DNA from: a virus
Strand: one strand, 5' to 3'
Virus record (IMG/VR): IMGVR_UViG_3300009702_000068
Coordinates: 1-27,448 of that record
Length of the DNA: 27,448 bases
A program made the position numbers and the translations under genes. The number at the start of each line of letters is the position of its first letter. Within the stretch, counting starts at the first letter, position 1. The notes under the pieces were generated by a model. That model made no database searches. It saw nothing but the letters and a program-made list of their open reading frames with translations, and was not told the DNA's origin. This document shows, in pieces, positions 22,011 to 27,320 of the stretch.

Positions 22011-23027
22011 TCATGATAGGGTGATTTCACGAGTATGTTCATTCTTGTGGGTTATTTCTAGGTGAATATTATATTTACTCATATCTACTATTTTTTTAAG
22101 CGTTTCAATACAAACACGCTTAAGCGTGTCTATTGACTGGTGCTGCCTCAGACCAGGATGAGAGGAATCAAGCGCATCTGCAAGATTTTGCACGTCATAC
22201 TGTAAGTAATATTTGTACATAGTGCTAATGCTATGTCCTGATATCTTTGCAATCTGCGGAAGCGTCGCCTCTCCGCCACCCAAAGCACAAAGCGTATCAA
22301 ACGAATAGCGGAAATTATATGCAGTAATTGATTCATTCATTTTTAACTTATTGAGTCTCTTTTTCAGCTCTAGATTTATTGTCGCTGGTTTTAGCTTTCC
22401 GCGTGATGATCCGAAAATATATTCATTATCGTATCTTTCTAGCTGATCAAACATCTTTGACACAAATTCAGGAAGAGGAACGATTCTTTTTTTTCCTGTT
22501 TTATTTCTGTATACGGAGAGATGTGTTCCGTGGTAATTACTCCAGGTAAGACAACACACATCGTCAGGAGGCATACCCGAAAATCTGAGAAGCTGAAATA
22601 TTGTTTTAAACTTGTGGTTATATGCAAGCTCGTACTCCGAATGCTTTACGCATCCTGGCTTTGATACATAGCACTCAGCAATAGCCTTCATCTGTATGTC
22701 AGTCATGATAATCTTCTCTTTTTTTGACTCCACATTTCTGTACCCTCTAAAATCTGCAAGAAGATTGTATTCAAAGTACCGATCCATATACTTTGCCACC
22801 TGAATATATTTGTTAAGGGTTGACTTTGATATTTTTCTTCCGTCTCGGCCTTCTACTCTCAACGTATATAGAATATTACGCATTATCTTGCTATCAACCC
22901 TATTATTTGAAAAATACGGCAAAAAGTACCGTGAGGCACTTTTAATAAAAGAAGTGGGTGAAACATGGTACTCATCTTTCAGGAATATATTGAATTTACT
23001 ATAAAATTCAACAAAATTAAATGTCAT
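22011..23027 (-). CDS. int: Tyrosine recombinase (phage integrase), divergent active site
   Basis: This 338-residue protein has an N-terminal SAM-like core-binding domain (about 1-95) and a C-terminal catalytic domain. The region that normally holds Arg I reads LLRFSGMPPDDVCCLTW (146-162), where the usual T-G-x-R-x-x-E has no Arg; SGMP-type variants are known among tyrosine recombinases. The beta-hairpin Lys is in NKTGKKR (175-181). Box II reads AYNFRYSFD with Arg240 but Tyr in place of the first His. The last block is SGHSISTMYKYY with His265 and the probable nucleophile Tyr274. It would integrate or excise the phage, or resolve dimers. It is divergently oriented to the early operon. Confidence 0.88.
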   Translation of the reverse strand: MTFNFVEFYSKFNIFLKDEYHVSPTSFIKSASRYFLPYFSNNRVDSKIMRNILYTLRVEGRDGRKISKSTLNKYIQVAKYMDRYFEYNLLADFRGYRNVESKKEKIIMTDIQMKAIAECYVSKPGCVKHSEYELAYNHKFKTIFQLLRFSGMPPDDVCCLTWSNYHGTHLSVYRNKTGKKRIVPLPEFVSKMFDQLERYDNEYIFGSSRGKLKPATINLELKKRLNKLKMNESITAYNFRYSFDTLCALGGGEATLPQIAKISGHSISTMYKYYLQYDVQNLADALDSSHPGLRQHQSIDTLKRVCIETLKKIVDMSKYNIHLEITHKNEHTREITLS

Positions 23028-23028
23028 T

Positions 23029-23113
23029 TTTACGGTTCGAGTTTAACAGAATACAGATCGAAAAATAGTAACTTTGAATGCTATATATGTAAGAAATGTG
23101 TATATACCGTAAA
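23029..23113. promoter_or_regulatory. Divergent control region with TTTACGG/CCGTAAA inverted half-sites
   Basis: TTTACGG at 23029-23035, just upstream of the integrase ATG, is the inverted complement of CCGTAAA at 23107-23113, just upstream of the rightward -35 box. The positions suit an operator pair that could bridge the two promoters. With only two short copies this is tentative, and no clear integrase promoter was found between them. Confidence 0.3.
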
Positions 23114-23119
23114 TGTGGA

Positions 23120-23148
23120 TTGACAGACGCGGAATTATCTGATATAGT
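23120..23148 (+). promoter_or_regulatory. Early rightward promoter TTGACA-17-TATAGT
   Basis: A perfect -35 box TTGACA (23120-23125) stands 17 bp from TATAGT (23143-23148), five of six bases matching the -10 consensus. Transcription would start near 23155 and give a leader of about 175 bases before the first ATG at 23332. Confidence 0.85.
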
Positions 23149-23150
23149 TT

Positions 23151-23257
23151 AGTCAGCATTGATAATTAGTCTGCGTGTTTAGAGCTGTAGAAGAGATAAA
23201 AGCTCATTTTACTTCTGGAAAGTCGCGGGTATGAATCCCCTTGGGGTCACACTCACG
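23151..23257 (+). ncRNA. Structured early leader with antiterminator and possible pseudoknot
   Basis: Three helices can be read. AGAAG plus TAAAA (23189-23193 and 23197-23201, 3-base bulge) pairs with TTTTA plus CTTCT (23207-23216), leaving a loop containing GCTC. GAGCT (23182-23186) can pair with AGCTC (23201-23205) at that loop, forming a pseudoknot or competing fold. GGAAAGTC (23217-23224) is perfectly complementary to GACTTTCC (23261-23268), which is also the 5' arm of the downstream terminator, so the two helices exclude each other. This is the layout of an attenuator or riboregulator. The ligand or trigger is unknown, and I match it to no known class. Confidence 0.6.
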
Positions 23258-23335
23258 AAAGACTTTCCTTTAGGTAAAAGGGAAGTCTTTTTTTTACTTC
23301 ATAACTCTTCGCGCAAACATATAAAAATAATATGA
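23231..23335 (+). CDS. Possible 34-codon leader peptide across the terminator
   Basis: ATG at 23231 opens a frame (MNPLGVTLTKDFPLGKREVF...) that runs through the antiterminator and terminator and ends with TGA overlapping the ATG of the 23332 gene. A ribosome on it would cover both competing helices, which is how classical transcription attenuators work. However, the sequence is dictated largely by the hairpin, the Shine-Dalgarno site is weak, and there is no run of regulatory codons. It may be fortuitous. Confidence 0.25.
   Translation: MNPLGVTLTKDFPLGKREVFFLLHNSSRKHIKII
23258..23295 (+). terminator. Leader terminator of the early operon
   Basis: AAAGACTTTCC pairs with GGGAAGTCTTT (11 bp with one U-G pair, 11-base loop) and is followed by eight T. 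It lies between the early promoter and the first gene at 23332. Its 5' arm is shared with the antiterminator helix. Confidence 0.85.
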
Positions 23336-23550
23336 ATTTGCGAAATTATACCACAGAAAAATTCAAAATCTCACAGGCCACCAACACATCCTTCAATCGC
23401 CTATTTTCTTCTATAAAAAATCAAATTACTGCTGATATTGCCGTTCGTCTCCATAGACGTGGTTTGGGTTGGACAGATATTGCAGACATTGTGAAGGTTC
23501 ATCAGAAAAACTTATCACGACATATTACTCGTTATTCAACTGAAAAATAA
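23332..23550 (+). CDS. Small helix-turn-helix protein, first early gene
   Basis: This 72-residue basic protein has a helix-turn-helix-like C-terminal half: ADIAVRLHRRGLGWTDIADI (about 35-54) followed by a recognition-like helix, VKVHQKNLSRHITRY. It is the first gene after the early leader and terminator, the position where phages place antiterminators or repressors. The ATG has no Shine-Dalgarno site and overlaps the stop of the 34-codon frame. A role in controlling the leader terminators is an attractive guess, without direct sequence proof. Confidence 0.6.
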   Translation: MNLRNYTTEKFKISQATNTSFNRLFSSIKNQITADIAVRLHRRGLGWTDIADIVKVHQKNLSRHITRYSTEK

Positions 23551-23716
23551 CATAAGCCCTGTATCAATCATTATTCTAGCCATAACGATCACTTCATATA
23601 TTTACGTCTGTCTTGACAAGATAGAAGATACATTCAAAAGGAATGATAAAGGTCAGTTTGTCTCAGAAAATATGACATATACGCAGTTTAGAAGTTTACA
23701 AGGATTAAGGGGGTGA
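23540..23716 (+). CDS. Possible membrane protein without a canonical start codon
   Basis: A frame open from 23495 to TGA at 23714 encodes NNISPVSIIILAITITSYIY followed by VCLDKIEDTFKRNDKGQFVS, then a short tail. That is a convincing single transmembrane segment and a charged cytoplasmic part. No ATG, GTG or TTG precedes the membrane segment; CTG at 23540 or ATT at 23534 are the candidates, both overlapping the end of the preceding gene. Coupled initiation at CTG would give 58 residues. The strong Shine-Dalgarno site of the next gene overlaps its stop. It may also be a decayed or frameshifted gene. Confidence 0.4.
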   Translation: MKNNISPVSIIILAITITSYIYVCLDKIEDTFKRNDKGQFVSENMTYTQFRSLQGLRG

Positions 23717-23718
23717 TC
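23707..23718 (+). promoter_or_regulatory. Exceptionally strong Shine-Dalgarno site
   Basis: AAGGGGGTGATC differs by one base from the full complement of the canonical 16S rRNA 3' end and is ideally spaced before ATG 23723. Most other genes in the window lack any such site, so this gene is likely translated far more efficiently than its neighbours. Confidence 0.8.
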
Positions 23719-23722
23719 GAAT

Positions 23723-23950
23723 ATGAGAAAGATAAAAAATAAGATTAAATCTACAAAGGAATATTTCATCGGATTTTTAGTAGGAGGAATATTTGTAGGA
23801 ATATTTGGAATATCTTTGTATGTCAAGCCACGCGCTAAAGCGTATGCAAATGCCCTAAGAGTTGCACATGAGGACTATAGGGAGCTTGAAGGATTTCATG
23901 TAGACAAAATCCAGAAAGAGGGAGCGTTTACGGTGTCTATAAAAAAATAA
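23723..23950 (+). CDS. Small membrane protein with strong ribosome-binding site
   Basis: This 75-residue protein has a basic N-terminus (MRKIKNKIKSTKEYF), one Gly-rich hydrophobic helix (FIGFLVGGIFVGIFGISLYV, about 15-34) and a charged tail. The layout, basic then membrane helix then soluble, is type II-like. G-x-x-x-G spacing in the helix (GG, then G, G) would favour helix packing and oligomers. It has the best Shine-Dalgarno site of the window. Early phage membrane proteins of this size include superinfection-exclusion and host-takeover factors, but this one is unrecognised. Confidence 0.65.
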   Translation: MRKIKNKIKSTKEYFIGFLVGGIFVGIFGISLYVKPRAKAYANALRVAHEDYRELEGFHVDKIQKEGAFTVSIKK

Positions 23951-23967
23951 GCACTCTCTTGGAAAGA

Positions 23968-24201
23968 ATGCTTATATTAGAAATTTCAGAAAAATGTATG
24001 ACAAATATAACAGATTTTAAGAAAAAAATCAACACCGAGATTGAGGCAGGCATTGATATTGCCTACGAGATGATGAAGGCTGATGATCCACTCGATAAGG
24101 TCATTATGATAAACAGCATCGCATCATGCTTCAAAAACATCAGATATGTGTTTAATGATTTAGAAATTCAGGCGGGAAAAAATATACCAGCCGAATCATA
24201 G
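23968..24201 (+). CDS. Small helical early protein
   Basis: The frame could start at TTG 23959, ATG 23968 or ATG 23998; 23968 is preferred because GGAAAGA lies just before it, giving 77 residues. The conserved-looking part (MTNITDFKKKINTEIEAGID onward) is amphipathic and helical, with MMKADDPLDKVIMINSIASC in the middle. No membrane segment or DNA-binding motif is seen. It lies between a membrane protein and a coiled-coil protein in the early operon. Function unknown. Confidence 0.5.
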   Translation: MLILEISEKCMTNITDFKKKINTEIEAGIDIAYEMMKADDPLDKVIMINSIASCFKNIRYVFNDLEIQAGKNIPAES

Positions 24202-24206
24202 ATTAT

Positions 24207-24374
24207 ATGAACATTAAAGACTTGAATAGTTACCTTAACTTTCTAAAAAATCAGAAAAAAGAGCTTGATGTTATTGAGGAGAAAATAAATGACCTATGGA
24301 ATGGTATCGATGCGTGGGAAGAAAAAATGAAAAAGCATGTTAGCAATTTGAAGAAATTACATGAAAACATCTGA
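24207..24374 (+). CDS. 55-residue coiled-coil protein
   Basis: Hand translation from ATG 24207 gives MNIKDLNSYLNFLKNQKKEL, continuing D-V-I-E-E-K-I-N-D-L-W-N and ending LKKLHENI. Heptad-like spacing of Leu, Ile and Val across nearly the whole length indicates one long coiled coil. The 3' end overlaps the start of the single-strand annealing gene by 14 bases, suggesting translational coupling. It may be a small partner of the recombinase, which is inference from position only. Confidence 0.55.
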   Translation: MNIKDLNSYLNFLKNQKKELDVIEEKINDLWNGIDAWEEKMKKHVSNLKKLHENI

Positions 24375-24918
24375 ATCAATTGTAAAAATAACCGAAGCAT
24401 TTTTAAGCGCTCAGAAAAAGATTAACTCTGCAATCAAAGATGCTAAAAATCCACATTTCGGGAATACCTTTGCATCTCACAAGGCAGTGATTGACGCATG
24501 TAAGCAGAAGCTCAATAATGAGGGAATATCAATCTTACAGCCAATTGATGGCATGTATGTGGAGACTGTTCTCATTCACATATCGGGAGAATGGTTTTCG
24601 AGTAGTACTCCTATTGTGTCAAAAGATGATCAAAATCCTCAAGCGCTTGGCTCGGCAATAACATACGCAAAAAGATATGGGCTTCAAAGTATGGTGCTGT
24701 TGCCCGCAGAAGATGACGACGGAGCGCAAGCATCAAAGCCATCGACAAAAAGTGGAGTACCACAAAAAACATCTACTGGACTTTCAAAAGATTGTCAGGA
24801 GCAAGGTTGCTCCATAAAGGGGCTATCCGATCAAGTTGTCGAGGAAAGTAATAAGCTTTTTGGAAAAACATATTGTTTTAACTGTAGAAAAAAATATCAG
24901 AAGGGAGATATTGTATGA
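24361..24918 (+). CDS. erf: ERF-family single-strand DNA annealing recombinase with Cys-rich tail
   Basis: This 185-residue protein carries the ERF core. KNPHFGNTFASHKAVIDACK (29-48) matches the usual NP-x-F-x-s-x-Y/F-A-x-l signature. QALGSAITYAKRYGLQSMVLL (94-114) with EDDDGAQA (117-124) is the conserved end of the core. ERF proteins anneal complementary single strands during phage recombination and genome circularisation. Beyond the core is an extra tail with CQEQGC (145-150) and YCFNC (171-175), a plausible zinc ribbon. It overlaps the next zinc-ribbon gene by four bases. The N-terminal core is slightly short but complete. Confidence 0.87.
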   Translation: MKTSESIVKITEAFLSAQKKINSAIKDAKNPHFGNTFASHKAVIDACKQKLNNEGISILQPIDGMYVETVLIHISGEWFSSSTPIVSKDDQNPQALGSAITYAKRYGLQSMVLLPAEDDDGAQASKPSTKSGVPQKTSTGLSKDCQEQGCSIKGLSDQVVEESNKLFGKTYCFNCRKKYQKGDIV

Positions 24919-25145
24919 AAGAGATTAAATCATATAAGTGCGATAGGTGCGATAAAGGAATATCTCGCGCCATGTGGTTTAACGGTGTGCGTATTCGAGG
25001 AGAGGCGCTTTGTATCCCCTGTCAGATAGTAAAAAATGAGGAGACAATGACGGAAAAGATGTATTCGATACGAAACAAAGAGATGATGATTAAGTTTCAT
25101 GTTAGCAAAGAGGAGTTAGATAGATCACGAAGTATTAACAATTAG
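24915..25145 (+). CDS. Small zinc-ribbon protein
   Basis: This 76-residue protein has CDRC (9-12) and CIPC (33-36), two C-x2-C knuckles about 20 residues apart, fitting a treble-clef or zinc-ribbon module. The C-terminal half is helical and charged (TMTEKMYSIRNKEMMIKFHV). Its ATG overlaps the ERF-gene stop, whose own tail is also Cys-rich, so the two may work together on DNA. Four cysteines and no other metal ligands are apparent. No family name is offered. Confidence 0.6.
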   Translation: MKEIKSYKCDRCDKGISRAMWFNGVRIRGEALCIPCQIVKNEETMTEKMYSIRNKEMMIKFHVSKEELDRSRSINN

Positions 25146-25156
25146 TTCTGCAAGCT

Positions 25157-25303
25157 TAAAGCCCCTTAGGCTGACGATTAAGGGGCAAAGTTCTACCGCG
25201 TGGGGACGACGGTAGAACTTTAGAAATTAGGCTTGTCGCTTGTAAGTCTCGGATTAGTTATTCAAATAATTGAATTGCTCATCTGAGAATTGTAGGCGAC
25301 AAG
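25157..25303 (+). ncRNA. Highly structured RNA element upstream of the replication gene
   Basis: Three consecutive helices fill the gap between two genes. Helix I pairs GCCCCTTA with TAAGGGGC (loop GGCTGACGAT). Helix II pairs AAAGTTCTACCG with CGGTAGAACTTT, a perfect 12-bp stem (loop CGTGGGGACGA). Helix III is a rod: CTTGTCGCT / GGCGACAAG at its base (25232-25240 and 25295-25303), then TGTAA/TTGTA with G-U pairs, TCTCGGAT / ATCTGAGA with one G-U pair, and a tip ATTCAA / TTGAAT. The G-U pairs favour the plus-strand RNA. No U-tract follows, so these are not terminators. It could be a free RNA, a 5' untranslated regulator of the gene at 25315, or part of an origin. I match it to no known family. 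Confidence 0.6.
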
Positions 25304-25314
25304 TATTTATAGAT

Positions 25315-26040
25315 ATGGCACGCAAACGAATGCTTGATCCTACAATTTGGGCAGATGAAGACTTTGGCACTTTAACATATCAGGCGATGGTCATGTATAT
25401 CGGCATTATGAGTAATGCTGACGATGAGGGTAGACTTCCTGGGAATGCTCTCTACCTCTCTTCTATTGTTTATCCTTGGAAAGAACTTAATAAAAAAGAC
25501 TCATTGAAAATAAGAAACGAAATACTAAGAAAAATGAAATCAGTGCTTTTGTACGAGGTTGATGGCAAGGAATACATACAATTGAAGAACTGGACGAAGT
25601 GTCAGAAGATAAATAGACCGTCAGAAAGCAAATATCCACCATTCACTGAACGTTCAGTGAATGATCATGGAACGTTCACTCCTAATAGAATAGAAATGAA
25701 TGGAATAGAAGAGAATAGAATAGAAAAGAATAATGGGAATTTTTCAAATTCACCATTGAGCGAAGCTTTGAACAAAAAAAAGAAAGATCTGGAGATGAAA
25801 CCTACAAGAACTGGCATCACAAAAGAATGGCAGGATAAGGCATTTAGGCACGCGGAATACCTAAAAATATCGCTATCAGAAGATCTGAAAAAACGATGGC
25901 TTTCCTTTTATAAGAAAAATCCTGGAACAAAAACCGATGCAACTGTCTCTTATTTAACAGATTATGAGCCCTTTTTACGGCTTTCAAGTGACGAGGCAAA
26001 GGTTAAATATTATTTTGCCGTATTTTACAAACGCATATGA
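25315..26040 (+). CDS. Phage replisome organizer / replication initiator-like protein
   Basis: This 241-residue protein opens MARKRMLDPTIWADEDFGTL and continues MYIGIMSNADDEGRLPGNAL, then EYIQLKNWTKCQKINRPSES. That is the winged-helix N-terminal domain of phage replication organizers, which bind the origin and load the replicative helicase. A linker with NRIEMNGIEENRIEKNNG (about 124-141) is encoded by phased repeats, and a helical C-terminal domain (from about 165) probably contacts host or phage helicase. ATG 25315 is chosen over 25270 because the family starts there and the longer form would translate the RNA rod. The origin probably lies inside the gene (25640-25740). Confidence 0.82.
   Translation: MARKRMLDPTIWADEDFGTLTYQAMVMYIGIMSNADDEGRLPGNALYLSSIVYPWKELNKKDSLKIRNEILRKMKSVLLYEVDGKEYIQLKNWTKCQKINRPSESKYPPFTERSVNDHGTFTPNRIEMNGIEENRIEKNNGNFSNSPLSEALNKKKKDLEMKPTRTGITKEWQDKAFRHAEYLKISLSEDLKKRWLSFYKKNPGTKTDATVSYLTDYEPFLRLSSDEAKVKYYFAVFYKRI
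25640..25663. repeat. 24-bp perfect palindrome inside the replication gene
   Basis: The sequence from 25640 to 25663 is its own reverse complement, with core ACTGAACGTTCAGT centred between 25651 and 25652. A partial second copy, GGAACGTTCACT, lies at 25669-25680. It sits in the linker-coding part of an initiator gene, as expected for an initiator binding site or origin. Confidence 0.8.
25684..25725 (+). repeat. Phased AATAGAA repeats, candidate origin iterons
   Basis: Five copies of AATAGAA start at 25684, 25689, 25704, 25714 and 25719. Spacings are multiples of 5 and mostly 10 bp, close to one helical turn, and the first pair is repeated exactly 30 bp later. They encode the N-R-I-E repeats of the linker. 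The purine strand is AT-rich and easily melted. Initiator genes with embedded origins have this arrangement, as in lambdoid phages. Confidence 0.65.
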
Positions 26041-26501
26041 AAATCATATTACCTATTATTATCGCGCTTCTTTTTAGCACTGCAAATATTGTATTTGCAT
26101 CCCAAATTGGAGTATACGAGATAAAGGGAGATTACGAGATAGTGGAAAAGATTGAAGAGCGCTTGAGTACTCCTGAACTTACGGAGAAAAAAGTATACTC
26201 ACAATCTGAAATTCATGATCTTATATGTGATGTGTTTGGTGATGAGTGTGATATTGCAGTAGCGATAGCTAAGGCTGAAAGTGGATTGAGATGCGACCGA
26301 AGATCGTATAAGGCAAATACGAATGGCACGTATGATCATGGTCTTTTCCAGATCAATGACACACACAGGAGTAGGTATCCACATGCGGATTTTTATGACT
26401 GTAAGACAAGTATACGAATCGCAAAAGATATTCGTGAGTCATGGAAAGGATATCATGCGTGGAGCGTGTACAACAATAAAAGTTATTTGAAATTCTTATG
26501 A
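26037..26501 (+). CDS. Secreted lysozyme-like / SLT-type transglycosylase
   Basis: This 154-residue protein has a signal peptide (hydrophobic residues 3-20, likely cut after VFA at 19-21). A lysozyme-fold domain follows, with IAKAESGLRC (Glu81 the likely catalytic acid), NTNGTYDHGLFQIND (94-108) and a C-terminal SWKGYHAWSVY (135-145). These are the E-S, G-x-x-Q-I and aromatic motifs of soluble lytic transglycosylases. Four cysteines (about 64, 71, 86, 122) may pair outside the membrane. It cleaves peptidoglycan, for lysis, DNA entry or release. It overlaps the replication gene by four bases, an unusual place for a lysis gene. Confidence 0.8.
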   Translation: MKIILPIIIALLFSTANIVFASQIGVYEIKGDYEIVEKIEERLSTPELTEKKVYSQSEIHDLICDVFGDECDIAVAIAKAESGLRCDRRSYKANTNGTYDHGLFQINDTHRSRYPHADFYDCKTSIRIAKDIRESWKGYHAWSVYNNKSYLKFL

Positions 26502-26818
26502 CACAAGAACAGAGAATACTTTCAATATTGAAAAGACATCCGGAAGGCATACATCCTTCTACACTAGCTTTTGAGGCAAAGATCACTCAATATAATGCGC
26601 GGATAAATGGTCTCAGAGCTGAATTTGGGTGTGAGTGCAAAAACGGATATAGATGTTCTGGTCAGAGACATATAGTTAATGAGCGTCAAGATGACGGTAC
26701 TACAAAGTTCTTTTATATACGAAGTGGCTCCGATATTGATTGGGAGAGCATGAGAAAAGAGACTGTTTCGAAAATAAATGAAGATGAGGATGTGGAAAGT
26801 TCATTATTTGATTTCTAA
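26498..26818 (+). CDS. Winged-helix-like small protein
   Basis: The 106 residues begin TQEQRILSILKRHPEGIHPS, the start of a winged helix, followed by TLAFEAKITQYNARINGLRAEFG as the helix-turn-helix. A short Cys-containing wing follows (CECKNGYRCSGQ at about 45-56), then RHIVNERQDDGTTKFFYI as strands, and an acidic C-terminus ending SSLFDF. The tail resembles an SSB-like acidic tip. It overlaps the lysozyme-like gene by four bases. It probably binds DNA in regulation or recombination. Confidence 0.65.
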   Translation: MTQEQRILSILKRHPEGIHPSTLAFEAKITQYNARINGLRAEFGCECKNGYRCSGQRHIVNERQDDGTTKFFYIRSGSDIDWESMRKETVSKINEDEDVESSLFDF

Positions 26819-26820
26819 AT

Positions 26821-27222
26821 ATGAATATAAATATTATCGCAACCGTACAAAATGGAAAAACAAAGCTCACTCCATATCAAAAAAATAAGGTGCGCGATGT
26901 ATTGAGTCGTAATGAGGGGAAAAATGTACAAATAACAATTGGAGACATCGGTAATAAAAGATCAAATAATCAGAATGCGTATTATTGGGGATGCGTGTTG
27001 AAGCTCGTTGCTGAGCATACCGGATATTCTGAAAATGAGCTTCATGAGGTGTTTAAAAATATGTTTCTGCCAAAGAAGTTTGTAACGATTAACGATAGAG
27101 AGTTTGAAATAACAAAAAGTACCACGCAAGTAAAAACCACGGAATTTGAAGAGTATGTCGAAAGAATACGTGAGTACGCAGGATCGGAATTACAAGTGGC
27201 TATACCATTACCTAACGAATGA
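26821..27222 (+). CDS. NinB-like recombination protein
   Basis: This 133-residue protein contains KRSNNQNAYYWGCVLKLVAE (46-65) and HTGYSENELHEVFKNMFLPK (66-85), segments I recognise from NinB/YbcN-type phage proteins, plus an N-terminal strand region. NinB binds single-stranded DNA and helps phage recombination in place of RecO/RecR-type functions. Together with the ERF annealing protein upstream it gives the phage a recombination set. ATG 26821 follows the previous stop by two bases. The C-terminus is helical and overlaps the next ATG. Confidence 0.7.
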   Translation: MNINIIATVQNGKTKLTPYQKNKVRDVLSRNEGKNVQITIGDIGNKRSNNQNAYYWGCVLKLVAEHTGYSENELHEVFKNMFLPKKFVTINDREFEITKSTTQVKTTEFEEYVERIREYAGSELQVAIPLPNE

Positions 27223-27320
27223 AATACTCAACAGACATACTAATAGCGCTTCTTGCTCTTATTATTGCTCTGATTATGTTTACGTATGCATTATTGACGT
27301 TTAAATTTAAAAATCTATGA
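27219..27320 (+). CDS. 33-residue single-pass membrane protein
   Basis: Hand translation from ATG 27219 gives MKYSTDILIALLALIIALIM followed by a short basic end (TFKFKNL). It is one transmembrane helix and little else. Start and stop both tile with ATGA overlaps onto the neighbours, which supports expression. Function is not visible from sequence. Confidence 0.55.
   Translation: MKYSTDILIALLALIIALIMFTYALLTFKFKNL

Noticed and set aside
23031-23043. tRNA-like GGTTCGAGT near the integrase as an attP fragment
   Set aside because: No matching 3' stem follows and there is no tRNA remnant, so an attachment site cannot be claimed.
23217-23250. Possible tRNA T-arm (GGGTATGAATCCCC)
   Set aside because: No acceptor stem, D-arm or anticodon arm can be fitted around it, and the segment is explained by the attenuator helices.
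25157-25230. Helices I and II as intrinsic terminators or a T-box
   Set aside because: No U-tract follows either stem, and the T-box antiterminator bulge sequence is not present.
25270-25314. Upstream ATG for the replication gene
   Set aside because: The extra 15 residues come from the structured RNA rod, and family members begin at the MARKRM-like sequence.
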